The notes under the pieces were generated by a model that did no database searches, was not told where the DNA came from, and saw only the letters and a list, made by a program, of their open reading frames with translations. A program made the translations under genes and the position numbers. This document shows positions 33,961 through 42,287 of a stretch of DNA of 64,000 nucleotides, piece by piece. The stretch is from DATKYQ01 sp035528415 (GTDB lineage Bacteria; Myxococcota; B64-G9). The stretch lies in assembly GCA_035528415.1 (NCBI GenBank), contig DATKYQ010000064.1, positions 1-64,000 on the forward strand, in the 5' to 3' direction. Position 1 is the first letter of the stretch. Every line of letters starts with the position of its first letter.

Positions 33961-36687
33961 TCAATTGCCTTCGTCGTCCGCGGTCGTATAGGCCGTGAAG
34001 CAAAAGTGGCGCCGCCCGGTGAAGGGGGCGTCGGACTGGATCGTCACCCGGCCGCGCGTGCCGCGCCGCTTGGGGGTGTCCGCCTGCCAGGCGAACCAAC
34101 CCCTGCGCGAGGGACAGTCAAAGCGGCCCAACTCGCGGCCGTCGAGAAGCACCGTCATGTTGACGCCGTGTGGGCCGGGCGGCTCGACCGCGGCGTCGTC
34201 CATGCCGAAGTGTCCCTGGACATGATCGCCCAGCGGAACATCTTCGAAAGTCAAGGCGAACTTGGCGCCCTGGATCGGGTGGAGCCAGATGCACTCCCTG
34301 AGCAGATGGTCGGAGATGATGATGGTACGCCCGGCATAGTTCCATTCCGGGCCGGGGCAGCGGATCTTCTGGCCGTCGAAGGGTTGACAGTCCTGGTTGC
34401 CGCCGGGGCGCACGACCTTGGCGCTGGCTTTCGACACCAGCCTGCCAAGGTCGCAGACATTCGTTCGGCCCGCAAAGTCGGCCCCCCCCGGCAGCAGCAA
34501 TCGGATGGGCACGGCCAGCAGGACGATGCCCGCAAGCGCCAGGACGATCAGGGTAAGCCCGTCGCCGACAGGAGCGCGCCAGGGGGAGAAGAGACGCTTG
34601 ACCCGTTCACGTAACGACGCCGCGAAGAGCAAGACGGTCAGGAAAACAAGGAGCAGACATGAAAACAACGACAGGAGCGAGCCCGCCCACTCCGGCCCTC
34701 CCGCGCGGTAGCGCAGGCGCAGTAATCCGTCTTGCACGGTGAGCCGCATGAAGGCCGGCGGACTGTCCCCGATAGCGGCGCCTTCGATTGGCACCTCGAC
34801 CCCGTTGATCTCCGCGCTCCACAGGGCATAGCGCGAGATGTAGACAGTAAGCTTGCTGTCCGGCCCGGTGCCGTCCAGACGCACGTCCAGAGATTCAGGC
34901 TCGTCGCGTTCAACCCGGGCCGTGCCCGGGCCTGTAAGAGACACCCGGGATCGATCGAAGCCTGCGAAGCTGTACAAGAATAAGCGTCCGAAACGCCTGA
35001 TTTCTGTGAGACCCGCCCGCTGATAAGAGCCGATCGACAGCAAGTGACTTACGTTCAATGCCTTCCAAACTCCGGGATCATTCGATTCGAACTTGTAACG
35101 GTAGTTGTTTTCGGGAGTGAAACCCAGTTTGAAAATAGGTTTGCCGGTGTAGACCGGTAGTGCCATCAACAGGTGATCGTGTTTGTACGACTTGATCGCT
35201 ATACGCCCAATGCTCGCAGGATCCAGCTTGTTGATGAAATCCGCAGCCTGGCGCAGATCGTGGTAGCTGTCCGATTCTGACGACCATGTGAGCGGCTTGG
35301 CGGGAGCCAGGAATGGCAGCGGCCCGATGCGCGGCGCGAACAACGCGAAGGGCGCAAGAACCATGGCGACCAAGGCTCTGAGACCATGACGTGCAACTGG
35401 AGAGCGTGCCGAACGCATTCGTCCCGCGAGACAAGAGCCTGCGCGCCAGATCTCCATGACCAGGAAACCGCAGCCGAGCAGCAGTGCCGCGCGCACGAAG
35501 TAGGCGAAACGCTCAAACTGCAGATTCGAAAGCGCCGGGAACTTGAAAAGCACGCCGAATGTAAGCAGAAAAGATTTGGAAGCGAAGAAGACGAGCAGCC
35601 CACTTGTTACAAGAAGGAACCATGCAAAAGAAACGCCGCGCCGCGCGGCAAGCAGCAAGCCGACCAGTCCGGCCAACAACAGGGCCGGGCTGAAGTCGGC
35701 AAACAGCCTTCCGTCAAGGACGCCGCGGATGACTTGCGGGAATGAAAGCCAGTAGTAGGCCAGCGGCTCGAACCATTCCTTGCGGTAGACGAAGGGGACC
35801 AGCCAGAAGGCCGAAAGCCCCAGGCCCAGAAGGAGCGACCCGATCACCCGCGGCAGCCAGACACCCGGCGCCCCGAGTTCGCCGCGCCAGGCCTCAATGA
35901 GGAGGAAAAGAGGCACCAGCACGCCAAGGATGGCCACCGCCATGGGATGGCACAGGATAGCGCCGCCGAACAATCCGGCAGTCAGCAGAAAACGGCCCAG
36001 CCCTGGCTTGTGTGCGAGCCGGTCGAGTGCCCACAAGGTCCACAGGCTCAGCGAGAAACTCAGGCCCATCGACCAGACGCCCCAATCCAGGTTGAAGGAC
36101 CAGCCGCCCTGCATCCAGGCGCCGCGATCGACGAGCGATAGCAGGCCGGCCACGAGTCCGGCCAATGGTCCGGCAAAGCGCCGGCCCAGGGCGTAGAAGG
36201 CAAGCGGAGTGGAGAGAACAAAAAGGAACAGCGCCCAGCAATAGGCTTGTTCCCACGAGGCGATTCCCAGGCTCAGGCCGCGCACGGCGCAGACGAGCAG
36301 GTCGACTCCAATGGGGTACAGCGAGTTGGCCGGGTAACCGGCGAAAAGCAAAGGAGAGAATCCGGTTAGCGAACCGGACGACAGCAGAGTCCCGGTGTTG
36401 AAGGCGCGAAAGAGGAAAACGGGGTGATCGTGATTGACAGGCAGGTCCCCTGCCAGCAGCCGGGCGTACATGACACATACAATCCCCGCAAGGATCAAGG
36501 GACCCGCGAATTCAACGCACCAGCCGGGCAGCCTGCTCCAGGCACGCATGGTCAGGGCGCGATCAAGCAAGGCCAGGGCCGCCACAACCAGCAAGACGAT
36601 CGCCGCAAGGCGCAAGCCGTCGCCTCCCATGACGAGACCCGCAAGCGCGAGCAGGAGGGAGATGATCCATGCGATCAAATTGCCCAT
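33961..36687 (-). CDS. Large multi-spanning membrane protein, GT-C/YfhO-like
   Basis: 908 residues, ATG at 36685-36687. The first ~460 residues hold about 12 membrane segments with a luminal NHDHPVFLFRAFNTG loop and WMQGGWSFNLDWGVWS, resembling GT-C type or '6-pyruvoyl-tetrahydropterin synthase-related' membrane proteins. Residues ~460-650 form a soluble domain, followed by more helices (~690-770) and a C-terminal beta-rich domain with two Cys-containing strands. Probably transfers or processes a sugar from a lipid carrier on the outer face of the inner membrane, but no catalytic residues could be assigned. First gene of an operon with yjbQ and truD. Confidence 0.7.
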   Translation of the reverse strand: MGNLIAWIISLLLALAGLVMGGDGLRLAAIVLLVVAALALLDRALTMRAWSRLPGWCVEFAGPLILAGIVCVMYARLLAGDLPVNHDHPVFLFRAFNTGTLLSSGSLTGFSPLLFAGYPANSLYPIGVDLLVCAVRGLSLGIASWEQAYCWALFLFVLSTPLAFYALGRRFAGPLAGLVAGLLSLVDRGAWMQGGWSFNLDWGVWSMGLSFSLSLWTLWALDRLAHKPGLGRFLLTAGLFGGAILCHPMAVAILGVLVPLFLLIEAWRGELGAPGVWLPRVIGSLLLGLGLSAFWLVPFVYRKEWFEPLAYYWLSFPQVIRGVLDGRLFADFSPALLLAGLVGLLLAARRGVSFAWFLLVTSGLLVFFASKSFLLTFGVLFKFPALSNLQFERFAYFVRAALLLGCGFLVMEIWRAGSCLAGRMRSARSPVARHGLRALVAMVLAPFALFAPRIGPLPFLAPAKPLTWSSESDSYHDLRQAADFINKLDPASIGRIAIKSYKHDHLLMALPVYTGKPIFKLGFTPENNYRYKFESNDPGVWKALNVSHLLSIGSYQRAGLTEIRRFGRLFLYSFAGFDRSRVSLTGPGTARVERDEPESLDVRLDGTGPDSKLTVYISRYALWSAEINGVEVPIEGAAIGDSPPAFMRLTVQDGLLRLRYRAGGPEWAGSLLSLFSCLLLVFLTVLLFAASLRERVKRLFSPWRAPVGDGLTLIVLALAGIVLLAVPIRLLLPGGADFAGRTNVCDLGRLVSKASAKVVRPGGNQDCQPFDGQKIRCPGPEWNYAGRTIIISDHLLRECIWLHPIQGAKFALTFEDVPLGDHVQGHFGMDDAAVEPPGPHGVNMTVLLDGRELGRFDCPSRRGWFAWQADTPKRRGTRGRVTIQSDAPFTGRRHFCFTAYTTADDEGN

Positions 36688-36753
36688 CGGCCGCGGAGTG
36701 TACCACGCCCGCGGGCCGTCTTCCAGAAAGGAAGAATTGACTGGAGTGATGCC

Positions 36754-36782
36754 TTGAAGGTTTCTCGCACATGTTGTATAAT
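36754..36782 (+). promoter_or_regulatory. Sigma70-type promoter of the PilZ gene
   Basis: TTGAAG (36754-36759), 17-base spacer, perfect TATAAT (36777-36782). Predicted start near 36789 excludes the in-frame ATG at 36781 and supports ATG 36817, which has GGAGAAGGGG at 36797-36806. One of the best promoter matches in the window. Confidence 0.75.
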
Positions 36783-36816
36783 GTCTTCGCTGATTGGGAG
36801 AAGGGGAATTTTATTG

Positions 36817-37485
36817 ATGGCTTCTCACGAGAAAAACAGGAAACTGTTTCTCCCGTTTGCGACGGTCGCGGAGTTCGACAAGGCACTCGATCGCAGCGGC
36901 GCCGATACCGGGTTTTTCCTGGAAGGTTTCAGATCTCTCTCCATCGGTGAACAGGTGACGATAGTGATCTCCGTCAAGGGATCTCCGGGCCAGGTTTTCC
37001 TGGAGGGCAGGGTGATCTGGCGGCGTGCTAGGTCCGGGGGGCGCAAGATGCCCAGCGGGGTATTCATCGGACTGATCGAGAGAGACAGGGCGCGCATCGA
37101 CGGGATTTTCAAGTTCTTGAAATCACCCGGCACGCGCGAGCGGCGCATGCACCAGAGGTTCCATGTCGATCTCGATGCCTCTTACAGAACCTCCAAGGGC
37201 GCCTTTCCTTCGTCCGTATCCAACCTGTCACGGGGCGGGGCGTTTCTGCGCTGCATGGGTCCGCTGCTGACAGTCGGCGCACGTTTCCCGTTGGAGCTGC
37301 GTCCTCGGCGGGAGAAAACCGACAAGATCCCGCTCAACGTCCGGGTGGCCTGGATAGACTACTTTGAAGACACGCAGGGCATGGGTGTCGTCTTCGTCAA
37401 GGGCCAGCCCCAGCTAAAGAAGGTCCAGCGACTGGTAGACGGCTACGAGAAGATCATGAAGCAGCCGAAGTCATCCGCAGGATGA
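36817..37485 (+). CDS. PilZ-domain protein (c-di-GMP effector), two PilZ-like modules
   Basis: 222 residues from ATG 36817, chosen by the promoter and GGAGAAGGGG site. Residues ~8-95 form a PilZ-like beta-barrel without the ligand motif (FATVAEFDKALDRSGADTGFFLEG, GVFIGLI). Residues ~110-210 are a canonical PilZ with RMHQR (RxxxR) and NLSRGG ((D/N)xSxxG), the c-di-GMP contacts. A tandem inactive-plus-active PilZ is common in deltaproteobacterial type IV pilus and motility regulators. Upstream of two MshEN proteins and a Tad system, so c-di-GMP control of surface structures is inferred. Confidence 0.9.
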   Translation: MASHEKNRKLFLPFATVAEFDKALDRSGADTGFFLEGFRSLSIGEQVTIVISVKGSPGQVFLEGRVIWRRARSGGRKMPSGVFIGLIERDRARIDGIFKFLKSPGTRERRMHQRFHVDLDASYRTSKGAFPSSVSNLSRGGAFLRCMGPLLTVGARFPLELRPRREKTDKIPLNVRVAWIDYFEDTQGMGVVFVKGQPQLKKVQRLVDGYEKIMKQPKSSAG

Positions 37486-37539
37486 GTGCCGGCGCTCCCC
37501 GGATTTTTGCACCCCCCTTCCCTGGCTTTGTCGATTTGC

Positions 37540-37568
37540 TTGCGGGCATCTCCTTGCTCTGGTAACAT
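37540..37568 (+). promoter_or_regulatory. Possible promoter of the first MshEN gene
   Basis: TTGCGG (37540-37545), 17-base spacer, TAACAT (37563-37568), 26 bases before ATG 37594. Half to two thirds of consensus positions match. Weak prediction. Confidence 0.35.
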
Positions 37569-37593
37569 GCAGAATTCATTGAGGTCCTGACCA

Positions 37594-38325
37594 ATGAATG
37601 CTCCGGGTAAAAAGAGGATCATGCTTGGGGAGTTGCTGTTGCGAGCCGGCGTGATCACCGAGCAGCAGCTTATGACGGCCCTTGCCGAACAGAAGAAGTG
37701 GGGCGGTAAGCTGGGCAGCCTGCTGGTCGACTTGAATTTCCTCGATGAGGACATGCTGGTGAAAGCCCTAAGCAAGCAACTTGGCCTGCCGCGGGTCGAC
37801 TTCAGCGGGCTGATCGTCTCCCGGGAAGCGCTAGCCAAGCTGGATGCCGAGTTTGCCGAGCGGCTCCAGGTCTTGCCGATCTCGTACAATGTCAGCAAGA
37901 ACCAACTCGTGGTCGCGATGGCCGATCCGAGAAACCTGGAGATCGTCGATGAGCTTGGCTTCAAGACAGGTTCGAAAGTTCATGCGGCCATTGCCGGGGA
38001 GAAAGCGCTGGCAAGCGCAATTCGTGAATACTACCTGAGCGACGCAATTCCCGGCGGCGGGCAGCCAGCATCTGAAGATGGCCAGCAGTCGCTGGAAATA
38101 GTCATGCCCCTGGGAGACACAGTCACCGGCCCCGATGACGCCAGGCGAAAGGCGCCCGCGACACCCGTAGCACGCGCCGCCAAAGTGGATGGATTCGACG
38201 ACAAGCTCAAGAGAATCGAGTTGTTGCAGCGCAAGCAGGTGCAGATCCTTAAGGTAGTGGTCGAACTCCTTCTCGAAAAGGGATATTTCACGCGCGATGA
38301 GTACCGTCTGAGAGTGGACGAATAA
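37594..38325 (+). CDS. Stand-alone MshEN-domain protein
   Basis: 243 residues. The N-terminal ~145 residues form the MshEN (GspE-N) domain with two copies of its c-di-GMP motif: LGELLLRAGVITEQQLMTAL (~11-30) and LGSLLVDLNFLDEDMLVKAL (~40-59). In pilus and secretion systems this domain sits at the N terminus of the ATPase; here no ATPase follows in the same chain. After a disordered linker, the C terminus ends in a helical motif (LKVVVELLLEKGYFTRDEYR) shared with the next protein. Likely a c-di-GMP receptor acting on pilus assembly, by inference. The next gene starts 12 bases on. Confidence 0.88.
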   Translation: MNAPGKKRIMLGELLLRAGVITEQQLMTALAEQKKWGGKLGSLLVDLNFLDEDMLVKALSKQLGLPRVDFSGLIVSREALAKLDAEFAERLQVLPISYNVSKNQLVVAMADPRNLEIVDELGFKTGSKVHAAIAGEKALASAIREYYLSDAIPGGGQPASEDGQQSLEIVMPLGDTVTGPDDARRKAPATPVARAAKVDGFDDKLKRIELLQRKQVQILKVVVELLLEKGYFTRDEYRLRVDE

Positions 38326-38337
38326 CGGAGGTAGTGA

Positions 38338-39615
38338 ATGGCAGGGAAGAAGCAACTGGGACAGATCTTGCTCGAAGCCGGTGCGATCGACGAGTTTCAG
38401 CTGAAGTCCGCTCTTGGCTACCAGAAGCAGTGGGGTGGGCGGTTGGGAAAGGTCCTGGTCGAGAACAGGTTCATCACCGAAGAAGCCCTGGTGGCTGCAA
38501 TTCACAAGCAGACGGGCATTGCGGTTGCAAAGCTCGGTGACGCGATGCTTCCCGACTACTTGACTAAGCTCGTGCCTGTGGAGTTGGCCTCGCGCCACAA
38601 CCTCGTACCCGTTCGGCAGGAGGGTGAACCCGGAAAATCCAGTGAAGTGCTCGTGGTTGCCATGTCGGATCCGACAAACTTGAGCGCCCTGGACGAGATC
38701 CAGTTCAGGACAGGGAAGAGAGTCAAGGCGATGTTGGCCAGCGAGAGTTCCATAGGCAAAGTCATTCGCACAAGCTACATGGGTGAGCAGCAGGACGAGG
38801 AAGTCGAAATTCAGCAAGCGCCAGAGGAGATTCAGTTCGGCGGCCAGGAGATCGCCGCCGATGATCTGGTCGTTGTAAAAGGCACACTTGAACAGAGCCA
38901 TCGCGAAGCAGCCGCGCGAGCTGAAGGCGCCGTGGCGCGGGCCCCCCTGGATCTGGAAGATCCCTTCGCCCAACTGGATTCCCTGGCGCAGGAGCAGGCT
39001 CCCGCCGACGATCAACTGGACATCGACGTTTCTTTGGATCCCGCGTTGGGGCAGGCTCCCGGCGAGACACAGGCTGTCGAGGACGGCTTGCCGGAAGTCG
39101 AAGTGCTGGAAGATCTGCCGTCCGAGCCGCCGGTGCCTCTTGCCAAACGCGATCCCGGCGATTTCGGTCAATCGGGAGAGTTGCTCGGCTCACCGATTCG
39201 TGAAGTTGACAAACCCATCAGCGGGGGCGAAGAGCACAAACGGGACCTCGACCGCGAAACGCCGGCAGAAAGACCGGCGCAGGCAGCCGGCGGCGTGGGA
39301 TCATCGGCCATGGAGGCCCTGTTGTCGCGGGTGGGCATCGGTGTCGACGGCATAAGGCGGAAGAGTTCCCCCCAGCCGGCACCTCCTGCCGAACCCGCAG
39401 CAGGTGAGCCTCCCGCCGGCGAAGAGGCGCTAGAGGAGGACTTGCTGCCGGACGAGGTTGAAAGTCTGCTCGATCGGATCGAGGCCGAAAATCCCGACGA
39501 CGAACAGCCCCAGGTAATGAAGTCCGGCCAGCTGATTGCCGCCGTCATCAGACTGCTTCTGAAAAAAGAGGTGATCTCCGACATTGAATTCCTGGAGGAG
39601 CTGAAAAGGCATTAG
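38338..39615 (+). CDS. Stand-alone MshEN-domain protein with long acidic linker
   Basis: 425 residues; GGAGG lies just before ATG 38338. MshEN domain at ~1-150 with LGQILLEAGAIDEFQLKSAL and LGKVLVENRFITEEALVAAI. A Pro/Glu/Asp-rich, probably disordered region spans ~155-375. The last ~50 residues form a helical motif (IAAVIRLLLKKEVISDIEFLEEL) that matches the end of the previous protein. The two are paralogues and may hetero-oligomerise. No nucleotide-binding motif is present. Confidence 0.86.
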   Translation: MAGKKQLGQILLEAGAIDEFQLKSALGYQKQWGGRLGKVLVENRFITEEALVAAIHKQTGIAVAKLGDAMLPDYLTKLVPVELASRHNLVPVRQEGEPGKSSEVLVVAMSDPTNLSALDEIQFRTGKRVKAMLASESSIGKVIRTSYMGEQQDEEVEIQQAPEEIQFGGQEIAADDLVVVKGTLEQSHREAAARAEGAVARAPLDLEDPFAQLDSLAQEQAPADDQLDIDVSLDPALGQAPGETQAVEDGLPEVEVLEDLPSEPPVPLAKRDPGDFGQSGELLGSPIREVDKPISGGEEHKRDLDRETPAERPAQAAGGVGSSAMEALLSRVGIGVDGIRRKSSPQPAPPAEPAAGEPPAGEEALEEDLLPDEVESLLDRIEAENPDDEQPQVMKSGQLIAAVIRLLLKKEVISDIEFLEELKRH

Positions 39616-39634
39616 GTGATGTTAGGTTGCGAGA

Positions 39635-40132
39635 ATGGCAAACGAAGCCACCAGAGCCAGGGCACTTCGCCGGGGACCGGGATTTCTTGGTTTTCTTCTC
39701 GCGCACCACTTCCCGGGGGAGCTTGACAGGTGCTATTTGGCCTGGTTCGGCCGGCGTCCGGTCTGGTTTTGCGCGCGCTGCGCGGGAATCTACCCCGTTC
39801 TGTTGGTCGTGCTCGTCGCGCAAATCGCATGGCCCGTTTCACAGTCGAAGTGGGATTGGTTCTTTTTGTTCGGCTTGCCGCTGCCGGCGGTGGTCGACTG
39901 GGCCTGGGCGAGGATTGGCAACCGGGTTGGTTCCAACTGCATTCGGACGCTGACCGGTGGGGCACTGGGAGCTTCCCTTGGCAGGACAATCTACCTGAAC
40001 ATGACAGATCCGCTGCGTTTCATGGTGGTCGTTCAGCTGGCGGGTCTTGTGGGAACGGTCGCCGCGGTCGAAATCGTCGCGCGTATTTTCGGATCGCGCG
40101 GACGGAAGGTAGTCAGCAGGTCTGATCTATGA
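39635..40132 (+). CDS. DUF2085 family membrane protein
   Basis: 165 residues. DUF2085 marks: AHHFPGELDRCYLAWFGRRPVWFCARCAGIYP, where the WFCARCAGIY motif with two Cys is diagnostic, followed by four membrane segments. Function of the family is unknown. Its end overlaps the next start by ATGA, so the two are a unit. Confidence 0.85.
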   Translation: MANEATRARALRRGPGFLGFLLAHHFPGELDRCYLAWFGRRPVWFCARCAGIYPVLLVVLVAQIAWPVSQSKWDWFFLFGLPLPAVVDWAWARIGNRVGSNCIRTLTGGALGASLGRTIYLNMTDPLRFMVVVQLAGLVGTVAAVEIVARIFGSRGRKVVSRSDL

Positions 40133-40380
40133 GGGGATACGTTCTCTTGAGGGAGTACCTGCGCACCTGCCGCAGGGTGAAGCTGAGGCCAACTGCTGAA
40201 GGATTCAAGAAGGTTGAGTATCTTCGCTTCATCGGCGCCGATGTCTGTCCGGCCTGCGGCGAGGAAGTGACACCCGATACCTATATCTGCACCAGGGATA
40301 AAAGCGGTTTGATCGTAGAAAGATACCGATGTCTCGCCTGTGGTAGCGACTATTTTTTTCCCCAGGACGTCATTCACTGA
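40129..40380 (+). CDS. Small zinc-ribbon protein of unknown function
   Basis: 83 residues. C-terminal half has CPACGEEV and CLACGSDYFF, two Cys pairs typical of a zinc ribbon, with an extra Cys between in YICTRDK. The N terminus (LREYLRTCRRVKLR) is basic. No family assigned. It overlaps the DUF2085 stop by ATGA and ends before a palindromic spacer. Confidence 0.65.
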   Translation: MRGYVLLREYLRTCRRVKLRPTAEGFKKVEYLRFIGADVCPACGEEVTPDTYICTRDKSGLIVERYRCLACGSDYFFPQDVIH

Positions 40381-40386
40381 GGTTTT

Positions 40387-40408
40387 GGCCGGCCGTAGGC
40401 CGGCCGTA
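40387..40408. repeat. Two tandem copies of GGCCGGCCGTA
   Basis: GGCCGGCCGTA at 40387-40397 and 40398-40408. Each GGCCGGCC is self-complementary, and the two can pair as an 8-base stem with a GTA loop. It lies 6 bases after a stop codon, so it may stabilise or end the transcript, but no T tract follows. Confidence 0.55.
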
Positions 40409-40415
40409 CAGATGT

Positions 40416-40433
40416 TGTAAAAAGCTTTTGACA
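40416..40433. promoter_or_regulatory. 18-base near-perfect palindrome over the Tad promoter -35
   Basis: TGTAAAAAGCTTTTGACA: 16 of 18 positions are symmetric, with the core AAAAGCTTTT perfect and TGT/ACA ends. The last six bases are the -35 element (TTGACA). This layout suits a dimeric repressor or activator. Sequence does not match a regulator I can name. Confidence 0.5.
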
Positions 40434-40455
40434 ACTCGGCCCCGCTTGGGATAAC
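40428..40455 (+). promoter_or_regulatory. Sigma70-type promoter of the cpaB-tadBC operon
   Basis: Perfect TTGACA (40428-40433), 16-base spacer, GATAAC (40450-40455, 4 of 6). The upstream TTGTAAAAAGC is A/T-rich. Predicted start near 40462 leaves a ~100-base leader before ATG 40564. Confidence 0.65.
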
Positions 40456-40563
40456 CTCACTCAGCGTGAAATTGTAGAGTATTCAATGTTTTAGGATGTT
40501 TAATATCGCAGTTCTGGAAGCGGGTGAATGCGTTTTACCCGTTCGATGAAAGGAGATAGCCTC

Positions 40564-41376
40564 ATGCTGAAAGGAAAGACGCCGCTTGTAGTCGCGTTGG
40601 CGCTGGGGTTGCTGGCCGCCTTGCTGGCTTTCAAGACCATGCAACGGCAGGAGGCAAGGGTCAAGGAGGGCTGGAACCTGGTTCCGGTAGTGGTTGCCAC
40701 GAGAGATATCATGGAGGGAACGGTACTCGACTACGATATGGTTGCGAGTTCCAAGATGCCACAGCAGTTCGTGACACCAAGCGTTGTCGTCCCGAAGCAG
40801 TTCGAGAAGGTGATTGGACAGAAGCTCATGGTTCCGCTGCAGAGCGGCGACCTGATTCTCTGGAGTCACTTTCGGTCTGAAGGAACCTTCGAACGCCTGA
40901 GCAGCATCGTCCGCAAGGCGGGCCGGGCAATCAGCTTGAGCATGGGTGGCGCGGCCACGGTCGGAGGATGGGTGCGCCCCAACGATCACGTTGACATCCT
41001 GGGGACTTTTCCCGATGAGAAGAGCGGCAGCATGGTCACCGTCACCTTGATGCAGAACATAATAGTCCTGGCCACGGGGTCAATCACCGGGAACACCAAC
41101 ATGAACCTGCTGGACGATGCCAAGCGCACCTATGGCACGATCACCGTCATGGTATTGCCCGAGGAGGCCGAGATAGCGATATTGGCCTCGCAGCTCGGAC
41201 AACTGCATCTGTCGTTGCGCAACCCGGAAGACATTGGTGGAGAAGAGGAGCGGGCGCGGGCGACGATCGAAACGCTGCTCACCGGCGAACGAGTCAAGGC
41301 GCTGAAGAAAAAGAGAGAAAGAACATTCCAGATCATTCGGTTACCGAGTTCCGGAGGAGGGACGCCGGGGCAATAG
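40564..41376 (+). CDS. cpaB: Flp/Tad pilus assembly protein CpaB
   Basis: 270 residues from ATG 40564 with AAAGGAGA upstream; the frame extends 12 codons further but without a binding site. One membrane helix at ~8-28 (LVVALALGLLAALLAF), then an SAF-like domain (VPVVVATRDIMEGTVLDYDMVASSKMP, GQKLMVPLQSGDLILWSHF) and the CpaB/RcpC body (RAISLSMGGAATVGGWVRPNDHVDILGTF). In Tad systems it works with the outer-membrane secretin in the periplasm. The secretin gene is not found next to it here. Confidence 0.9.
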   Translation: MLKGKTPLVVALALGLLAALLAFKTMQRQEARVKEGWNLVPVVVATRDIMEGTVLDYDMVASSKMPQQFVTPSVVVPKQFEKVIGQKLMVPLQSGDLILWSHFRSEGTFERLSSIVRKAGRAISLSMGGAATVGGWVRPNDHVDILGTFPDEKSGSMVTVTLMQNIIVLATGSITGNTNMNLLDDAKRTYGTITVMVLPEEAEIAILASQLGQLHLSLRNPEDIGGEEERARATIETLLTGERVKALKKKRERTFQIIRLPSSGGGTPGQ

Positions 41377-41392
41377 TTCGAGAGGAACGAGC

Positions 41393-42250
41393 ATGGATGT
41401 GATTTTCAATAAAGGCCTGACCATGCTGGTGGTGTTGGGGGCTGTGTTCATGTTCAGCATCCTGGCCCTGAGCGTCCTCAGTCGAGCCTTTGAACGTTAC
41501 CAAGAGCGTTACGTCGTTAAATCGGTAGGGGACTTGTCCAACATGTTCCTCTTCATCGACGGCAGGCAACTGTTGATCTTGAACATTTGTTTGACCGCCC
41601 TGTTCGTCCTGCTCGGACTGTTCTTCTTCGGCGTATTTTTCACGATAATCCTGGGCGTAATCGGTTTCTTCGTACCGACGCTACTGGTCCGGTGGTTCAA
41701 GGCAAAACGAATCAGGAAGTTCGACGGCCAGTTGGTCGATTCCCTGTCGGCCATGTCGAATGCGTTCAAGGCCGGCCTCACGTTTCCCCAGGCCATGGAT
41801 CATGTTTCCAAGGATGCTGGTGCGCCGTTATCGCAGGAGTTCAGGCTCTTCGTGAGGGAGATAAAGCTGGGTGTCTCCATGGACGATGCCTTGAACTCGA
41901 TGGCGGCCAGGGTGGGTTGTGAAGACCTCGACCTGGTCGTGACGTCAACCATAATCTCCAGGCAACTTGGTGGAAACATGGCGGAGATGTTCGACACGAT
42001 CGCGGCCACCATCAGGGAGCGCTTCAGGCTCGAGGGCAAGATCAATGCGCTGACCTCTCAGGGCAAGATGCAGGGCTGGATCGTTGCCGCCTTGCCCCTG
42101 GCCCTGGGGTTGGTGCTGAACTATATGCGGCCGGATCTCATGCAGCCCATGTTCGAGAGCTGGTTCGGATATGTCCTGGTTGGACTGATCATCATCATGG
42201 AGTTGATTGGCGTTTGGATCATCAGGAAGATCGTCAGCATCAATGTTTAA
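41393..42250 (+). CDS. tadB: Tad pilus inner-membrane platform protein TadB
   Basis: 285 residues. N-terminal helix, a helix pair at ~60-100, the T2SSF domain (LVDSLSAMSNAFKAGLTFPQAMDHVSKDAGAPLSQEFRLFVREIKLGVSMDDALNSMA) and two C-terminal helices. TadB and TadC form the membrane platform on which the ATPase acts. GAGAGGAACG site before ATG 41393. Follows cpaB by 16 bases; 37 bases to tadC. Confidence 0.9.
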   Translation: MDVIFNKGLTMLVVLGAVFMFSILALSVLSRAFERYQERYVVKSVGDLSNMFLFIDGRQLLILNICLTALFVLLGLFFFGVFFTIILGVIGFFVPTLLVRWFKAKRIRKFDGQLVDSLSAMSNAFKAGLTFPQAMDHVSKDAGAPLSQEFRLFVREIKLGVSMDDALNSMAARVGCEDLDLVVTSTIISRQLGGNMAEMFDTIAATIRERFRLEGKINALTSQGKMQGWIVAALPLALGLVLNYMRPDLMQPMFESWFGYVLVGLIIIMELIGVWIIRKIVSINV

Positions 42251-42287
42251 CGCCGGTATTTATTGGTATCGGCAAGGAGCTTGATCC

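Noticed and set aside
36424..36816. Extension of the PilZ gene upstream, including ATG 36781
   Set aside because: A TATAAT promoter at 36777-36782 overlaps that ATG and the binding site serves ATG 36817.
37831..39171. Long antisense frame (446 codons) opposite both MshEN genes
   Set aside because: The + strand frames have clear domains and binding sites; the antisense frame has none.
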